NCBI RefSeq assembly: GCF_964355755.1
Contig: NC_092670.1
Span: forward strand, 1,823,001-1,887,000
Source of the DNA: Antedon mediterranea
Taxonomy: Eukaryota > Echinodermata > Crinoidea > Comatulida > Antedonidae
Reading direction: 5' to 3'
DNA: 64,000 nt
The notes under the pieces are model-generated. The model worked only from the letters and a program-made list of their open reading frames with translations. It did not search any database and had not been told where the DNA came from. This document shows, in pieces, positions 11,416 through 23,767 of this stretch. Both the position numbers and the translations under genes were made by a program. Each line of letters begins with the position of its first letter. The stretch's first letter is position 1.

Positions 11416-12600
11416 TTTATAACACAATTATACCTGTAATAGAATTCATCGGACTGTTATTTACAATTTACCATATATCAATTAGAGGATTTTATTTGAT
11501 TATAAATGTTACCATATGATTAGGCCTACAAAAAAAAATTAAAAGTATCCCTCGAATAAACACCCCTCAAATGAACTCTGCTTCCCCACCTCCGCCCTAC
11601 AAGGGCCCTACCAAACATTAAACAATATACTTTAAAATGTTATTAATCATCTAAGACACGTCTGTGAAACAGAGTAGGTTTAGTGTTATGAGTATCAATT
11701 AAGCATTTCAGTAATAACTAATACAGTATAATGGATAAAATCCTTCTAAAACCTTTTTACCCGATTCATTATCATTCCGAGAACCATCGTGTACATCCTA
11801 GAGGGGGAGCGAGCGAAGCGAGCAAACCCTCTAGTATTAAGTAATTTGAAATTGAAGATGTATTGTCCCCCAGGGCCCCAAAAACATGAAAAATAAAAAT
11901 TAATAAAATCAGACATTGAATAGATTATTTTGTAGTTTTAATAAAGTTAATCACGTTTATAGAAAAAAAAACCTGAAAAAATTAAGGTTTTCACTTATAA
12001 AATGACAACCAATTTGACTATTTTTTGCTTTAAATTACAGTTTTTTAGGTAAAAACTTTTTTTTCGATCCAAAAAAAGATTTATTTTTTTTCAGGGAGAC
12101 AATATATCTATAAATTAATCTGGCCAATTACTAAAAAAAAAAGAATAAATAAATAAAAAAAGAAATTGTATTTTACCTTGATTTTTAATGCATTTGTGAG
12201 AAAATAAATGGAGGATAGTAATACCCCTTTTTCATAAATAGCTTATAATACCTTAACATTTATTTGTTTATTACATAATGTAATATGCTAAATATGTACA
12301 CTCAAGCACATTCTTTAAAAAAATCACTGAAACTATTTAATACTAAATAACACTAAATAGTCTGGTTGTAAAATCAACTAAAAATAGTTACAAGAGCTTA
12401 AAGATTTCTTTATACTGTATACTGTAATTGTGTATACATGTGTACCACCAGAAAATTCTAAAATTGTTTACTGAAAATCTCATCCACATCTTAGAAATAA
12501 ACCCCCTTTAGTGGTAATAGACTAATCTAATCTAACCATTAAAAAGTCACTAAACAAAACATACATTATTCTTGATATAATGGTACAACCCACCACTAAA

Positions 12601-12666
12601 AAAAATCTTAGTTTTCTAGATCTAGAAAACTAAGATATCTTAGGTCTTCGTTTTCTAGATCTTTTA
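12601..12666. repeat. Palindromic dispersed repeat, second copy
   Basis: Palindromic TTTTCTAGATCTAGAAAA words with AAGATATCTTAGG spacers resemble 1339-1440. It directly precedes the other dispersed repeat at 12675, so the two may belong to one non-autonomous element. Confidence 0.55.
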
Positions 12667-12674
12667 AGTCAGTT

Positions 12675-12805
12675 GTTTATTGAATATTATTATTATAAAT
12701 ACCACATGCTTAAATTCATGTCATCTGATTGGTTGATAGTTGGTCTATTGATAATACTGCTGTCACCAGTGTTTGTAGTAGTTCAACTCAGAGGTGAACC
12801 AAAAA
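12675..12805 (+). repeat. Dispersed repeat, copy A (also at 19374)
   Basis: About 75 bases, beginning near AAATACCACATGCTTAAATT and running through a TTGGTTGATAGTTGGTCTAT core, are almost identical to 19394-19455 inside EME1 intron 1. A more diverged tail (AACTCAG, GGTGAACCAA) is shared as well. This is a member of an unclassified interspersed repeat family. Confidence 0.8.
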
Positions 12806-13272
12806 CTCCCAGGTACTACTTAGTCATTTGTTTTAGTGTCATACAGTGCTCCCGGTCAAAACGAAAGTGTTGGCATGGGGTGTGTAGAAAGCGATGACCT
12901 CGAATTGGACGACTCCTAGACGATTATTTTCCCATATCGGCCCCTACTGCTAGTGGCGGTGGTTGTACGACTGGTGACGGACCTAGTGTCAGAAATTAGT
13001 ATATTAATATCATAGGGAGAGGGAAGATAGAGTTTCAATTTCATATCTACCTACAGTATATTAAAACATCCTCCTAGATATAGAAAACGAAATATTTAAG
13101 AAAACAAACAATGTTGATATAATAGTAGTTGTGAAGTGGTGCTCATAAAAATGATGGAGAGAGTAGTGAATGGAAACAATGATATGCCCTGCAGTGTTTA
13201 GTTTTAAAATGATTACCGGAAATTAGGTTCCACCAGCCTATAGGAGAATACGTTTCATGGATTCAGTGATGG

Positions 13273-15956
13273 TCATTTTTCAAAACTGACCCTGTAGCCA
13301 AGACCAAACCTGAGGTCAACTGTACCTTGTTCATCAAGCTCCTGTTTGATGACATTGTGCAGTGGGTACTTCCCTTGACCACACCCTCTACCAGAGAAGT
13401 CATCTAGATCTAGAGACCAAACCATCGCACCAGCTAATCCTTGAGATTTTATACCCTGGAGCTGGAATTGTGTAAATACAATATTTGAAATCAATTTAAA
13501 TAAGTCTTTAAAATATTCCTTTATTTTCAATTTATTTTCTTATATAAAATAAAATTTATACTAAAGAAATTACTGTTCAACTTACAATAGTTCTAAAGCT
13601 ATCTTGATTATGATAGCCAACCCATTGGTTTCCCTTGTAAGCGTATGGTGCGGCAATTGACGGACTTTCCGCAGACGGACTATCCACAGACGTACCACCG
13701 CTTGATATCATTTGACAAATCTGAAACAACATAAACAATAATGGTTTTGAAAAAAAAAAAATGATGAACAGCTTTTATGGTACAACAGGCAGCCAATCCT
13801 CAGTAGTGTATTTAAATTAGTCCCGAATCATGCAAATCTCATGTGTTTCACATGTGAATCTTTATATCATAGACTTTCATGATACAGGTAAAACATGTGA
13901 TGTATAAACAATTCCGTATTTACAGAATATTTGTATATGATAGTGGACCAATATATTAGTGGGACAGGCATTCAAATACATGTGTGTAACCTCAGTGAAA
14001 CAGATGATTTAAAAGCCTTACGGCACAATTTCTTTTAAATTATGTGCATTATAGTATGATTAACTTAATTTTAATGATAGATATTATTGAGGCACTGAGA
14101 TGTAACTAATGACACACCTCATAGTACGACAAGAATCCTGCCTCTCTTGTGTGTTTGCCTTGATCTCCACCACCGTTTGCTGCAGACCCTAAACTTGTTT
14201 CTGATGAATTGCTCAGTCTAAATGACCTTCCATATGTAGCCAAGCCAATCACAAGTTTGTTTCTTGGTGTTCCAGCATTAAGCCACTTTTCTGCTGCCCA
14301 TATCTTTTTGTAATAATGATAAAATGTACGGTAAATTCACATATCGAGTAGTTTTTAAAAGTAATATCAAGTTAACAAAGCAAGTACTTTAAATGTTACA
14401 TACAATTGTAAGTTTTCTGTTGTTGGCAGATGAATCGTGTGAATAGAGGGCGTTGTGATGTCCAACGGTTGAATCCCAGCTGCCATGAAGATCGTAAGAT
14501 ACAAGTCCTACCCAATCTAGTTCCCTGAAATTCAATGTTTTTAAAAACCTTTCATTAAAAGATTGTTAAAATAGAAATTTGTATTCCCTTACAATGTGCT
14601 ATAATGATTCCAATTATGCTATTATTCCAATCTGGGGCACTTACTAGTACATACTACTTGTGACTTACTTTGCTAATTTAGCAACTTCATATCCTCTGTC
14701 AATCTTAGATTCTCCGGCTGCGACTGCTGCTGTCAATAGGAGGGGCACTTTTCCAGTACGAATTGCTTCGGCATTAAATGCTACTCTCATTTCCTAAAAT
14801 TGTAAATAGCACAATTAACATTAAATGTGCGTGTAGCACTTCGTAGGTAGTCTGCACAGTGTGTATGTACAGAGTTTGAGTTTTGTTATTTTATGTGAAG
14901 CTACAAGCTGGTAGTACTTGTAGTTTAAAATGTTGTGGATTGTAATTACCTGAACTAGGAGTGTAAAACGCTGTTTGTCTTCTAGTGGGCTACCATCGTC
15001 TGCAGGGTACTCCCAGTCAATGTCCAAACCGTCAAAACCATGTTCTCTCAGAAATGTAATACTGTTTGTTATGAATTGTTGCCGTGTGTTTGAGGTGGCC
15101 ACCATTCTCGTAAATCCTAAGGTGCCAAATGTCCCGCCACTAACGCCCAACAAAACTTTTAGTGACGGATTCTGGTAATACATACTAACCACCTAAAAAT
15201 TGGAAATTTAAAAAAATTAACTTAAATCAGCATTCAGTATATTTAATTACATACCTATCTAACCAGGAGACACACATTTCAATTGCTTGCAAGACTGCTC
15301 TCTATTAAAAGTGTCCAGTGTCCACAACTTATGATATTATTTATTTCTTTTTCATTTCCAAAAGTACTAAATAAATAACTATTAATAAGTAACACAATAA
15401 TAATAACCTTGCAGTACAGTTACATTTTATTTTTATGTGTATATTTCCTGTGAACTTGTCTATTTTGGTCCATCATTTTTAATGTTTCAATCTTTGTACT
15501 ACAATATGTCTGCTTTTTGTAAATTTGTATATTATACCTAAATAAAAAAATATGCAAAAAAATGTCACCCTATGGTACATGCCATAACCCCAAGGTGAGG
15601 ACTCTTCGTTCCTTTCACTTTCCTGGAGGCAGTTGTCGTACCCTATATTTGCAAACGCGTACACAATGTGGGTACACAAATCAGGATCGATGTATTCAGG
15701 CACAAATTTGGCTACATCTGCCGATCTGTACTGCGACCAATTCGTATAGTAGCAGATGCGATAGTATGCTTCAACATCTAAGGACAAAATGTGATATTTT
15801 GAATCTAACAACACTTATACCTAGATTCTTGGAATTAGTAGATGAGCACCTTATCCCCACATTACCATTATATCGATTAACTATTTTAATTTAATTACAC
15901 TTACTTAAAATGCTGGCAAGTAATACCAACAGTAGCACAACCAGCAAACTGTATTC
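13273..15956 (-). CDS. GH18 chitinase (catalytic domain only)
   Basis: A family 18 chitinase, which hydrolyses beta-1,4 N-acetylglucosamine polymers outside the cell. Exons on the minus strand, by GT-AG and frame: 15905-15956, 15569-15777, 14950-15192, 14669-14793, 14404-14524, 14118-14303, 13586-13720, 13273-13461. The first holds a hydrophobic signal-peptide core ([12 protein letters not shown]). The mature start [11 protein letters not shown] and [10 protein letters not shown] are classic for the family. The catalytic motif [10 protein letters not shown] (DxxDxDxE complete) is in the third exon. [18 protein letters not shown] and [12 protein letters not shown] follow in the expected order. 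The protein ends soon after the barrel with no chitin-binding CBM14 module. The start codon lies in an exon I could not identify upstream of 15956. The 15569 donor is the least certain boundary. Confidence 0.92.
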
Positions 15957-16702
15957 CTATTAACAAAAAAATAAATATATATATATATATATATACAGAA
16001 CTTTGGTAAACAATTTCCTATTTGCAGAATATAATCATAAAGTTTGACGAGTACAAATTTGAAACATTGCATAACACTTGAGGTCGCTGTAAACTTTCAT
16101 GGCTGAAAATGATTGGTCAAAAACCAAATGACATCACATGTACACGAACATGTATGTTTGGCTTGTTCTAAAAGTGCTAGAAGAAACCCACAAAGAAAAC
16201 ATGAAAAAACACATAAATCAATACAATCTCAATTCCATGCTAAATATGTCAGATTTTCTTGTCTAATAATATATCATCCTACCATCTTTGTATAAACGCC
16301 AGATATGTCGATGGTTGCTGTGACCGTGGTGGCAAAAAAAACAAGTCTGCCTATTGACGTTCCACAACTGATCATGTAAAGTGCTTCTTGAATTTGAGGT
16401 CAACTTTTGTATTTCAAATTCAGCTTTTGTGATTGGTTGTTTTTTATTTGGATTCAGCAACCGTATAGTCTTGTTAAATGGATTATCTCTATTTTAAGGG
16501 ATTTATAACTTGTTGTTATGAGTTAAATATTTTCGAAACCAACAGGAGTTGAGAGGTGAATGAAAGGTTACATAAAATGGAGCACTGTTCAATTTGTGAA
16601 GAGATTATTGTTGAGACTGATCATATTAATCCTATTAATCCACACTTGAGATTAACACTACAAGAAAGTCAAGTTGAAATAGCAATAGAAATGGCCAATC
16701 AC
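15957..16702. other. Intergenic, no gene seen
   Basis: It contains a (TA)n microsatellite near 15973-15992 and short unconvincing frames. The missing first exon of the chitinase should lie here or further right. A search by eye for C-terminal METTL22 exons found none. Confidence 0.5.
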
Positions 16703-17789
16703 CATCAGCTGCGATGATAAAATCAACATTTGACAAAAGATCTAGCTCCTCCACGAGCCAATCAAATTGACTGGTGCTTTCTGTTGAGTCATTCATCTTA
16801 GTCCCTTAAAAAAAAAAAATTGTGGTTATGAAAAACATTAGGAAGGATATGAAGAAAATGAAGAATGTGAATTACATTGGAAGAAAACAATGAGCACGGA
16901 AGGGACAAATACTGTTTGACAGATGCTGTGGAACCCTCTACCTTTAAAACATTAAGCTCTGTCCACACTATCAAAGTTTATGTGACAAAAACGTGATATG
17001 CCCAAATATGGATATGATGATGTCATATCACTACCATATTTAATCATATCACTACCATATTTGGGCACATCACACTTTTTGGCAAACTAGTTTAATGGTG
17101 TACATAGAGCTTAATGCTAATCATTGGACATCTTTTTTGACAGATTGAAAGATTGATTACTAAAGATCGAGGATGGTTTAGAAAATTATGCCAATTTGAG
17201 ATATTTCAGCCTGTACCTTGTTTGTCTTTTTTCCAGTTCAGCTCCCGAATGATAGGTTTACACATTTCTTCATTGTTACAATTTCTATCAATGTTACGCG
17301 GCAGGCAAGTCTCTAAAACTTGAACACCAACATCTTCACGATAAAACAAATAGTTTTGTTTTAGAATTTAGTCGGCTTTATTTCTGTTCACCTTTAATAG
17401 CTTTGTAATTAGGATCGCTAAATTACTTTGTAAAAGAAAACATATATTTACATTAATCTAGAAATCTCCTTTTTATTTTCAAAAACAGTTCAAAGCTTAA
17501 CATTTGCAAATGCTGCCATGGTAATACTAGCTAATATAAATTGCAATATTTTTATAAATTGTCTTAAAAACATCATAATTAACTATGAAATTGTTTTGAG
17601 TCGGAGCAGGGAGCTGCCTGGGTGACACTAGTTATTATCAATTACCTATAATGATGCAGTCTTTGTTAACTGGTGATTTTCGTCTTGTTACTTCAGTCAC
17701 CATCTTCGTCCATGTGCACTGATGCATGACAAGCACCTCTTGAACAATCAGTTTCATCAGGAATAAGATACTCAAATCTTGTTCCAATC
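16703..17789 (-). pseudogene. METTL22: METTL22-like methyltransferase remnant (unprocessed)
   Basis: Three exons with good splice sites on the minus strand resemble the protein methyltransferase METTL22. Exon 17646-17789 contains MDEDGD, like the family's DEDGD segment, but that frame then stops. A second frame, open across the exon, carries TRRKSPVNKD. Exon 17217-17333 reads DVGVQVLETC and later IIRELNWKKD, matching the post-motif region of the family. Exon 16703-16804 reads FDWLVEELDLLSNVDFIIAAD in continuing frame and phase, matching the step before the (D/E)VxYD motif. The exon with the glycine-rich SAM-binding motif and the C-terminal exons are missing. I infer a decayed duplicate. A real gene with diverged exons, or assembly gaps, is the alternative. 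Confidence 0.5.
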
Positions 17790-18937
17790 CTACAAATAAT
17801 ACAACTATGAATTTAGGAATTCAATACGGTAGTTTATTTTACAGTATTTTTTTTGTACTGTTAGACCGTATAATATTTGATAAAATACAGATATAACTAT
17901 GTCGTATAACAAAGAAACATATAAATATAGATACAAAGTGAATATTATTATTATTGTCAGATTAAAACATAAAAATAATTTTTTTTAAATATAATTAAAT
18001 GACTGCTTTTATTAAGAGCAATTGATAAGACGAAATAAAGTGGAATTTAAGTAATTTGCGAAAGGAACTACAAAAACAACGAATGAACATTGTTGTTAAA
18101 AGTATCATTAAGTTTGTGTTTCCACGATTAAATTGTGGATCTGAGCACAATCTTTGCACCCCTTGAAGCTGTAGTATAGTAGGGCATGGGCCTACCTAGT
18201 CCTGTACTCTATCTAGGCCTGGCCCTAGTCTAAAACTGTATCATACGGGCTTTGCCTGGTGCTGGTACACAGTACAGACAGTACAGTAGGTATTCTAGTA
18301 GAAAGTACTACCCAGCAGAGGGCAAGGCCTGCCTGGGCCTAAACTACTTTAAATAGTGAGGTTTTTAAGATGTTTACGTTGAAATTCTGATTTATTATTA
18401 TGCTTGTATTCAATGTGGACATCTGACAGAAATATTTTAGGTTCTCCTGCCATCTCCCAATGCTCCTATTTTTTACTTTCAGGTCTTCTAATTTTCTGTA
18501 CACCTCTGCCACCAAAGATCTTCTATGGAACGCCGTTTACGCAACATTTCGATGATATGAATTTTATGACGCGATATGTGAATGAAATGCATCGATATGA
18601 ATTGAATGGCGTGATATATGAATGAAATGTTTTGAATTGAATGCTTTGAATTGAATGTTTTGAATGAAATGTTTTGAATGAAATGTTTTGAATTGAATGT
18701 TTTGAATAAAATGTTTTGAATGAAATGCTTTGACACCTAACCACAAAAAAAAAGGAAATAACCAAAGGCACATGGCACTAGAGCGCCACCAATTGTTGTG
18801 TTGTTTGGTGTTCAGTGGACCGTGAACATTTCCCGCTAAGCTTCCCGCCGCCCGAGATTCAATCAAAATACAAGGTCAGTTTTATTTGACACCGCTTTCA
18901 TCCATCATCCATGTGTGTGTGTTGTTGTTCACAGAAA
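17790..18937. other. Upstream region of EME1, no gene seen
   Basis: AT-rich sequence with AGGCCT-type words near 18190-18340. The last part should include the EME1 promoter and 5' UTR. A possible 3' splice site TTGTTCACAG (18925-18934) just before the EME1 ATG could mean an upstream non-coding exon. Confidence 0.45.
18560..18735. repeat. Short tandem repeat, GAATGAAATGTTTT type
   Basis: Some ten imperfect copies of a 13-15 bp word alternating GAATGAAATG and GAATTGAATG with TTTT spacers. It creates overlapping open frames on the minus strand in all three phases, which are artefacts of the periodicity. Confidence 0.85.
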
Positions 18938-21900
18938 ATGGCATTTCTGAATAATTCTTTAAAAGAACAGGTGGAGCAAGTTTACCATGTTTGCCCAGAC
19001 GTTTCAAAAGATGACATTAGACGTGACCTGTCTATTACGTCTAATGTTGAAGAAACAATCAACAGGATATTTGATGGGAATGTAAGTTTAGTTTTTACTA
19101 AACTGTTATGCTAGCTAGAGAGTGACACTACTTTAGCCTAGCTACTAGGCCGTAGTATTAGCTTAGTAGTAGTCGTAGGCCCGCTCTCTGTTGGTCTGGG
19201 GCCTAGTACAAAACTTGTCTCAGAAAGTATAATAGGTAGTAGTGAGTTTATGCTCGTAATGATGGGTGCCATGTGATGTCACATAATAACAGCAAAAGAA
19301 TTAATTAAATAATAATTAAGTATTATTGGCCATCATAACATAATATTAATAATAATATATATATATTTTTTTAATTGAATATTATTAATAATAAATACCA
19401 CATGCTTAAATTCATGTCATCTGATTGGTTGATAGTTGGTCTATTGATAATAGTAGTTTAACTCAGGTGAACCAACTCTCAAACGGGAATTGCTGGCATG
19501 CTGTTGCAATTATTACAAATACAACCATTGTATATTGAGGGTAATAATACAGATTGTTTAGTACTGACATACTGGGATCTTTTTTTTTTATTAGTTTCTG
19601 AATGGTTTCATAGAGGAATTGCAGAAGGAAAATAATACAAGAAATATTGACAACAATTATGGAATTGATCGCGATGATGATGATGATTTGAAAGATCTTC
19701 CTGATATTAAAATTCATTCATTAAAATCAACTGAAACCAGAAAATTAAAAAGACAACTGACCGACAGAGAAACCAGTTCAGTAAAGTTTGTAAGAACTCA
19801 TGCTGAATTCTCAGTAGAGAATATAGCCGTTAGTCCAACAAAGCTGAATTGTGGAAGGGGGAAAACCCCAGACAGAAGGAAAACCTCAGACAGACAAACT
19901 ATCACAGTTTCAGATAACAAGTTTAAACAAAAAGATATATTAGCAAACATTGACTTAACAAGGCATCCATCGGAAATGAGTGCAGTTTATAATTCAGACC
20001 ATAGAGGGAGCCCTATATCTCTTTCAAGTAGTGATGATGAATCCAATAATACAATTGAACTTTTGAATAGGATAAGAGGTCAAAGGGCAAAAGTTACTGA
20101 TAATAACAATCGAGCAAATGTGTTTGACATTGCATCCATTTCCTACAAAAAACCATCCGAAGGAAATTACGAAGACTATCGGTCGTCTGAACAATTTAGT
20201 TACGAAAGCGTGGACTCCATGACCGTGTCCGATTCACAAGAAACGTTAGACAGTGTGTCCAGTGTGGTCTCATCTGTATCATCCTCGTCATCGAAATCAC
20301 GGAAGAATCGGTCGGCGGAAGAAATTGCTGAACATAAGCAGGAAGCATTGGTAAGTTAATATGGTTTCCATTTCCAATAATTTATCGGAATCAATAATCT
20401 GATATTTATATTGAAGACATGACTTTGTTTTTGTTAAATTTCAGGAACGTAAAGCCCAGAAACAGAAAGAAAGGTTGGAAAAGAAGACAGAAAAGGCAAA
20501 AGAACTTGCAAAAAGAAAGGTAAATTCAAGATAATTCTGTCAAAATATCTTATTAATGTGTCTTCCACAATTAACTCTCACCAATCTATTTTCTATTCGC
20601 AGTTTCTATTCGCTCTCTTTATCCTCATTTTGAATTTTTTTTTCCGTAGGCATTGCAAGAGCTTAAAAAATCCAGTCGTCCTGAAGAATGCATGAAGGTA
20701 CAGTATTTGTATATATGCATTTCAATCACTAATTCAACTCAAAGAAACAAAACTTAGATAAAGTCCTGCACCAGTAATAACTAATTAAGCAACACCTTAA
20801 CCCTCATAATGAAGCACAGGCTTATCCTCATCCTGGGGATAATGACATTTTAAACTTTACAAATGTATATCTTTATGAACATTAACGTAGTATGTCACAG
20901 CACTGGTGGATCCAGCTGTACTAGAGAGCAGTGGTGGTGGTGAAGTTCTGGCTAAGCTGCAAAGCTTGGAATGTAAAACGGAACTAAGAGCACAACCAAT
21001 GACAAACACAATATCTTGGACAAGAGACAACATTGACCATCAACTCATGGATGATTTACAGGTACTGGTGGTACATCTCGACGTTATCCATAGGTTTTGC
21101 CACAAGAAGGCTATTCTGTCAAGTTTTTGTAGTGGTATCATTTCATTTATTATATTATCAAGTCTTTTCTCTGCATACAGTATTAATGGAACTGTCTTAT
21201 TAATTGGAATGGTTCTACTTTATACAAAATCCCAATTGAGACTACTTTACGACAAAGTGTGTCATTAATAGGAATTGAACATAGTTCTTAAAACATAATA
21301 TTTCTCCTTGTTGTCGCCTTTCAGTAGGAATGTCCCCTGAATAGATGTATACCAAAGGAGAGATTCTGTTGTATACAGAACCCCTTTATAGTAGTTGGCT
21401 GTAGTGTTTAAACATATATTATTTCCCCCTTAATATAGGAGTGTGCCAAATGTCTGTATTTAAATAACATCTTTCTTGCAGTTACAGAGCTTTACAACAC
21501 AAACACAAGAAGACGTAATACTCATTGTTATACCAACCAGTGATTTTGTTGAAATGATCAGTAATTATCGCAAAGAAAAATCAATTGGTTGCTGCGACAG
21601 TGATGACCTTAGGTCATTTGCCCAAGAGGCAAAGAAAAAATACCCAGAAAAGACTGTTACTATGGTTACAATAGCTATGGAACGATATTTTAGGTAAGAC
21701 TACTAATATATCACTTTAAAAAACAAATACTATTAAACTGTCAATAAATAAATAGAAAGCTCAGGTTTCGGCTTAAAAGGACATACCTGTTAATGTTTAT
21801 TATTTCTCTCATTTTGGTATAAGACACCAAAAGACTTTACAGAATCGTAATTTCCGAGCTGCATGTCTTGGTACGGATGCGTCAACCAAGCAAACAAAGA

Positions 21901-23694
21901 CGAAGAAAATTAAGAAAGTTGAAGACATTACAAATTGTGTAACCAGGCTGGAGGTAGAGGAGGTAATGTAACCGAGTACAATGATCAACGTGACTTTAAA
22001 TCCTTCATGTTGTAATAAGTCTTCCTAGATGGCAAATAGCTCACTGTTACCCAATCCAGTTTTCTACTGTAATTCTTTGATAAACCTGTGGCTGTTAAGC
22101 TCTTATACATCTACTTTATTGAATCTTCATCCGGCAGTCATATACTTACATTTCATTTTGATTTACAGGCCTTAGTTGATCTGCAGCTGCAAGAAGGCTG
22201 CATTCTAAAAATGATAGAAACCACAACGGAGCTTGGTGATATGGTTGCTATGTACACAAAGGCTGTTGCTGAAACTCCTTTCAAGTAAACATAATGTTAA
22301 CATTTTAATTCAGATTTTCTGCTTAAAATCAGATAATAAAATATTGTACTTATTTATTATGTCTCAAATTACCTATTAAGATTTCTCTTATACATACTAA
22401 CCATGGATTTCGCTTCTTATTTCTCTTCTTCATAGACGAGAACGGGACAAAGCAACATTTTCTTTTCACGTTGATACCGAATGGGCCGGTGGTGTGAAGA
22501 TTGGCAAAGACGGAAAAGGCTTGTTACGACTGTGGCGGCAGCAGATACAACAATTTCGTAATGTCAGCCCGGAAATTGCACAAGCAGTAGTAGCAGAGTA
22601 TCCATCTCCACAGCTGTTACTGCAGGTCAAACATCTTCATCTTTATTTTGATTCCATTCAGGCTCCACCACTATTACTTTATTTCCAAGCACCTATATAT
22701 AGAAAGAAAATATTATATGCCAGGCCACATTATGTTTTCAGAAATAAGTAGAACTTTATGTTTATTCAATAAATACTTACCAGCATACATGCCAGACCCA
22801 AGAAGGAAGTCATCTGCTCCAGGACGTGCTGCTAAATAAAAAATACAGTTAGATATAATAGGGAGGTTTCGCAACGCTACGATAACGAAAACGTCATACA
22901 TTTATGAAACTTTTAAGCTGATCCCCATTTCATATTCGTAAAGCGTATTTGTGTTGACGAATATCACATATCATATTCGTAACTACAAAACGAGTATAGT
23001 TTTTTTATTATTTTCCACATTTTGCATTTGAATCAGGAATGATTCATGATTATAATATAATTATAGATTTATTGAAAGTAATTTACTAAAAGTAATTTGC
23101 TAAAATAACAAGTCGGTTTTGATAAATAGCAGTTTTTAAAGTGCTCACTCGCTTTTATGTTACGCTAGGCCTAGGCAGCCAAGCAACTCGTACCTGCTGC
23201 GCTTCGAATTTACCGCAGTCACATTTTTTTTTAGATCGACGGCGCCCTCGATTTTTGCAAAAACGAATACATGTGCGTGACGTATTCATTGCGTTGCGAA
23301 ACCTCTCTAATTAGAACATTAGTTTTACTATTTTGATCTGCCAATGGATATACAGTACTTTAAGATTTGACTCACCTGACAAGTTTGAATGATAGATGGT
23401 TTATATTATGATTTCTGTTCTTGTTTTCAGGCTTATAGTCAATGCGACAGCCCACAAGAAGCAGAGAAGTTACTGGAAGATATCATGGTAAATATATACT
23501 GGCCACACTAGAAAATTATGTTTTTGTATCTGGTCTGTGCTCAGATACTGTACTTTAATATTGCCTCTCGTTTATTGTTACAGGTAAGGCGTGGCACTGG
23601 TGTTTTATCTCGAAGCAGGCGTGTCGGGAAGGAGTTATCGCGTCGTATCTACATTCAGATGACAAGCAGGGATAATAGTCAAATTTTACACTAA
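18938..23694 (+). CDS. EME1: Crossover junction endonuclease subunit EME1, with N-terminal CUE-like domain
   Basis: Regulatory partner of MUS81 in the nuclear structure-specific endonuclease that cuts replication forks and recombination intermediates. Exons: 18938-19081, 19595-20350, 20445-20519, 20650-20697, 20891-21061, 21482-21693, 21824-21962, 22169-22284, 22436-22625, 23431-23487, 23584-23694, giving about 672 residues (human about 570-583). Residues 8-55 look like a CUE ubiquitin-binding domain ([25 protein letters not shown]). A disordered acidic/serine-rich region and a basic coiled coil follow. The ERCC4-like pseudo-nuclease domain starts near RPEECMK and [18 protein letters not shown], continuing to EEALVDLQL and [11 protein letters not shown]-like segments. 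The C-terminal HhH region contains [26 protein letters not shown] and [10 protein letters not shown]. The splice site at 20890 was chosen because it keeps length and frame with known EME1. Confidence 0.93.
19374..19500 (+). repeat. Dispersed repeat, copy B, in EME1 intron 1
   Basis: Nearly identical to the core of 12675-12805 over about 65 bases, with a recognisable but diverged tail. It lies in an AT-rich part of the intron preceded by an ATAT run. Confidence 0.8.
22859..23310. mobile_element. MITE with inverted repeats, in EME1 intron 9
   Basis: The left end reads GGGAGGTTTCGCAACGC (from 22861). The right end is the inverse of GAGAGGTTTCGCAACGC (to about 23308). A TA lies directly outside each end, fitting the TA target duplication of Tc1/mariner-like elements. 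The length is about 450 bp and there is no transposase, so it is non-autonomous. It contains CG-containing words unlike the surrounding intron. Confidence 0.75.
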
Positions 23695-23761
23695 CAATTT
23701 ATCAGTGCATACAAAGTCATAAATTTGATGTTCATTAAAAAAAATCTTATTAATTAAAGAA

Positions 23762-23767
23762 AATAAA
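23762..23767 (+). terminator. Polyadenylation signal AATAAA of EME1
   Basis: AATAAA lies 67 bp after the EME1 stop codon, on the coding strand. The position is suitable for 3' end formation, but no transcript evidence is available. Confidence 0.5.

Larger units (their letters stand above)
11420..13272. other. Intergenic, AT-rich, no gene seen
   Basis: This stretch holds long A and T runs and no convincing coding frame. A small palindrome with CTAGAGGG and CCCTCTAG arms sits around 11800-11835. The dispersed repeats at 12601-12666 and 12675-12805 are listed separately. Confidence 0.6.

Noticed and set aside
17646-17789. Reading the METTL22-like exon in its fully open frame as a normal coding exon
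   Set aside because: That frame loses the DEDGD match. Only the tail (TRRKSPVNKD) looks family-like, so a frame change within the exon is the better reading, though not proven.
18488-18866. Overlapping minus-strand open frames rich in F, K, H and S
   Set aside because: They arise from the short GAATGAAATGTTTT repeat and are open in several phases, so they are not genes.
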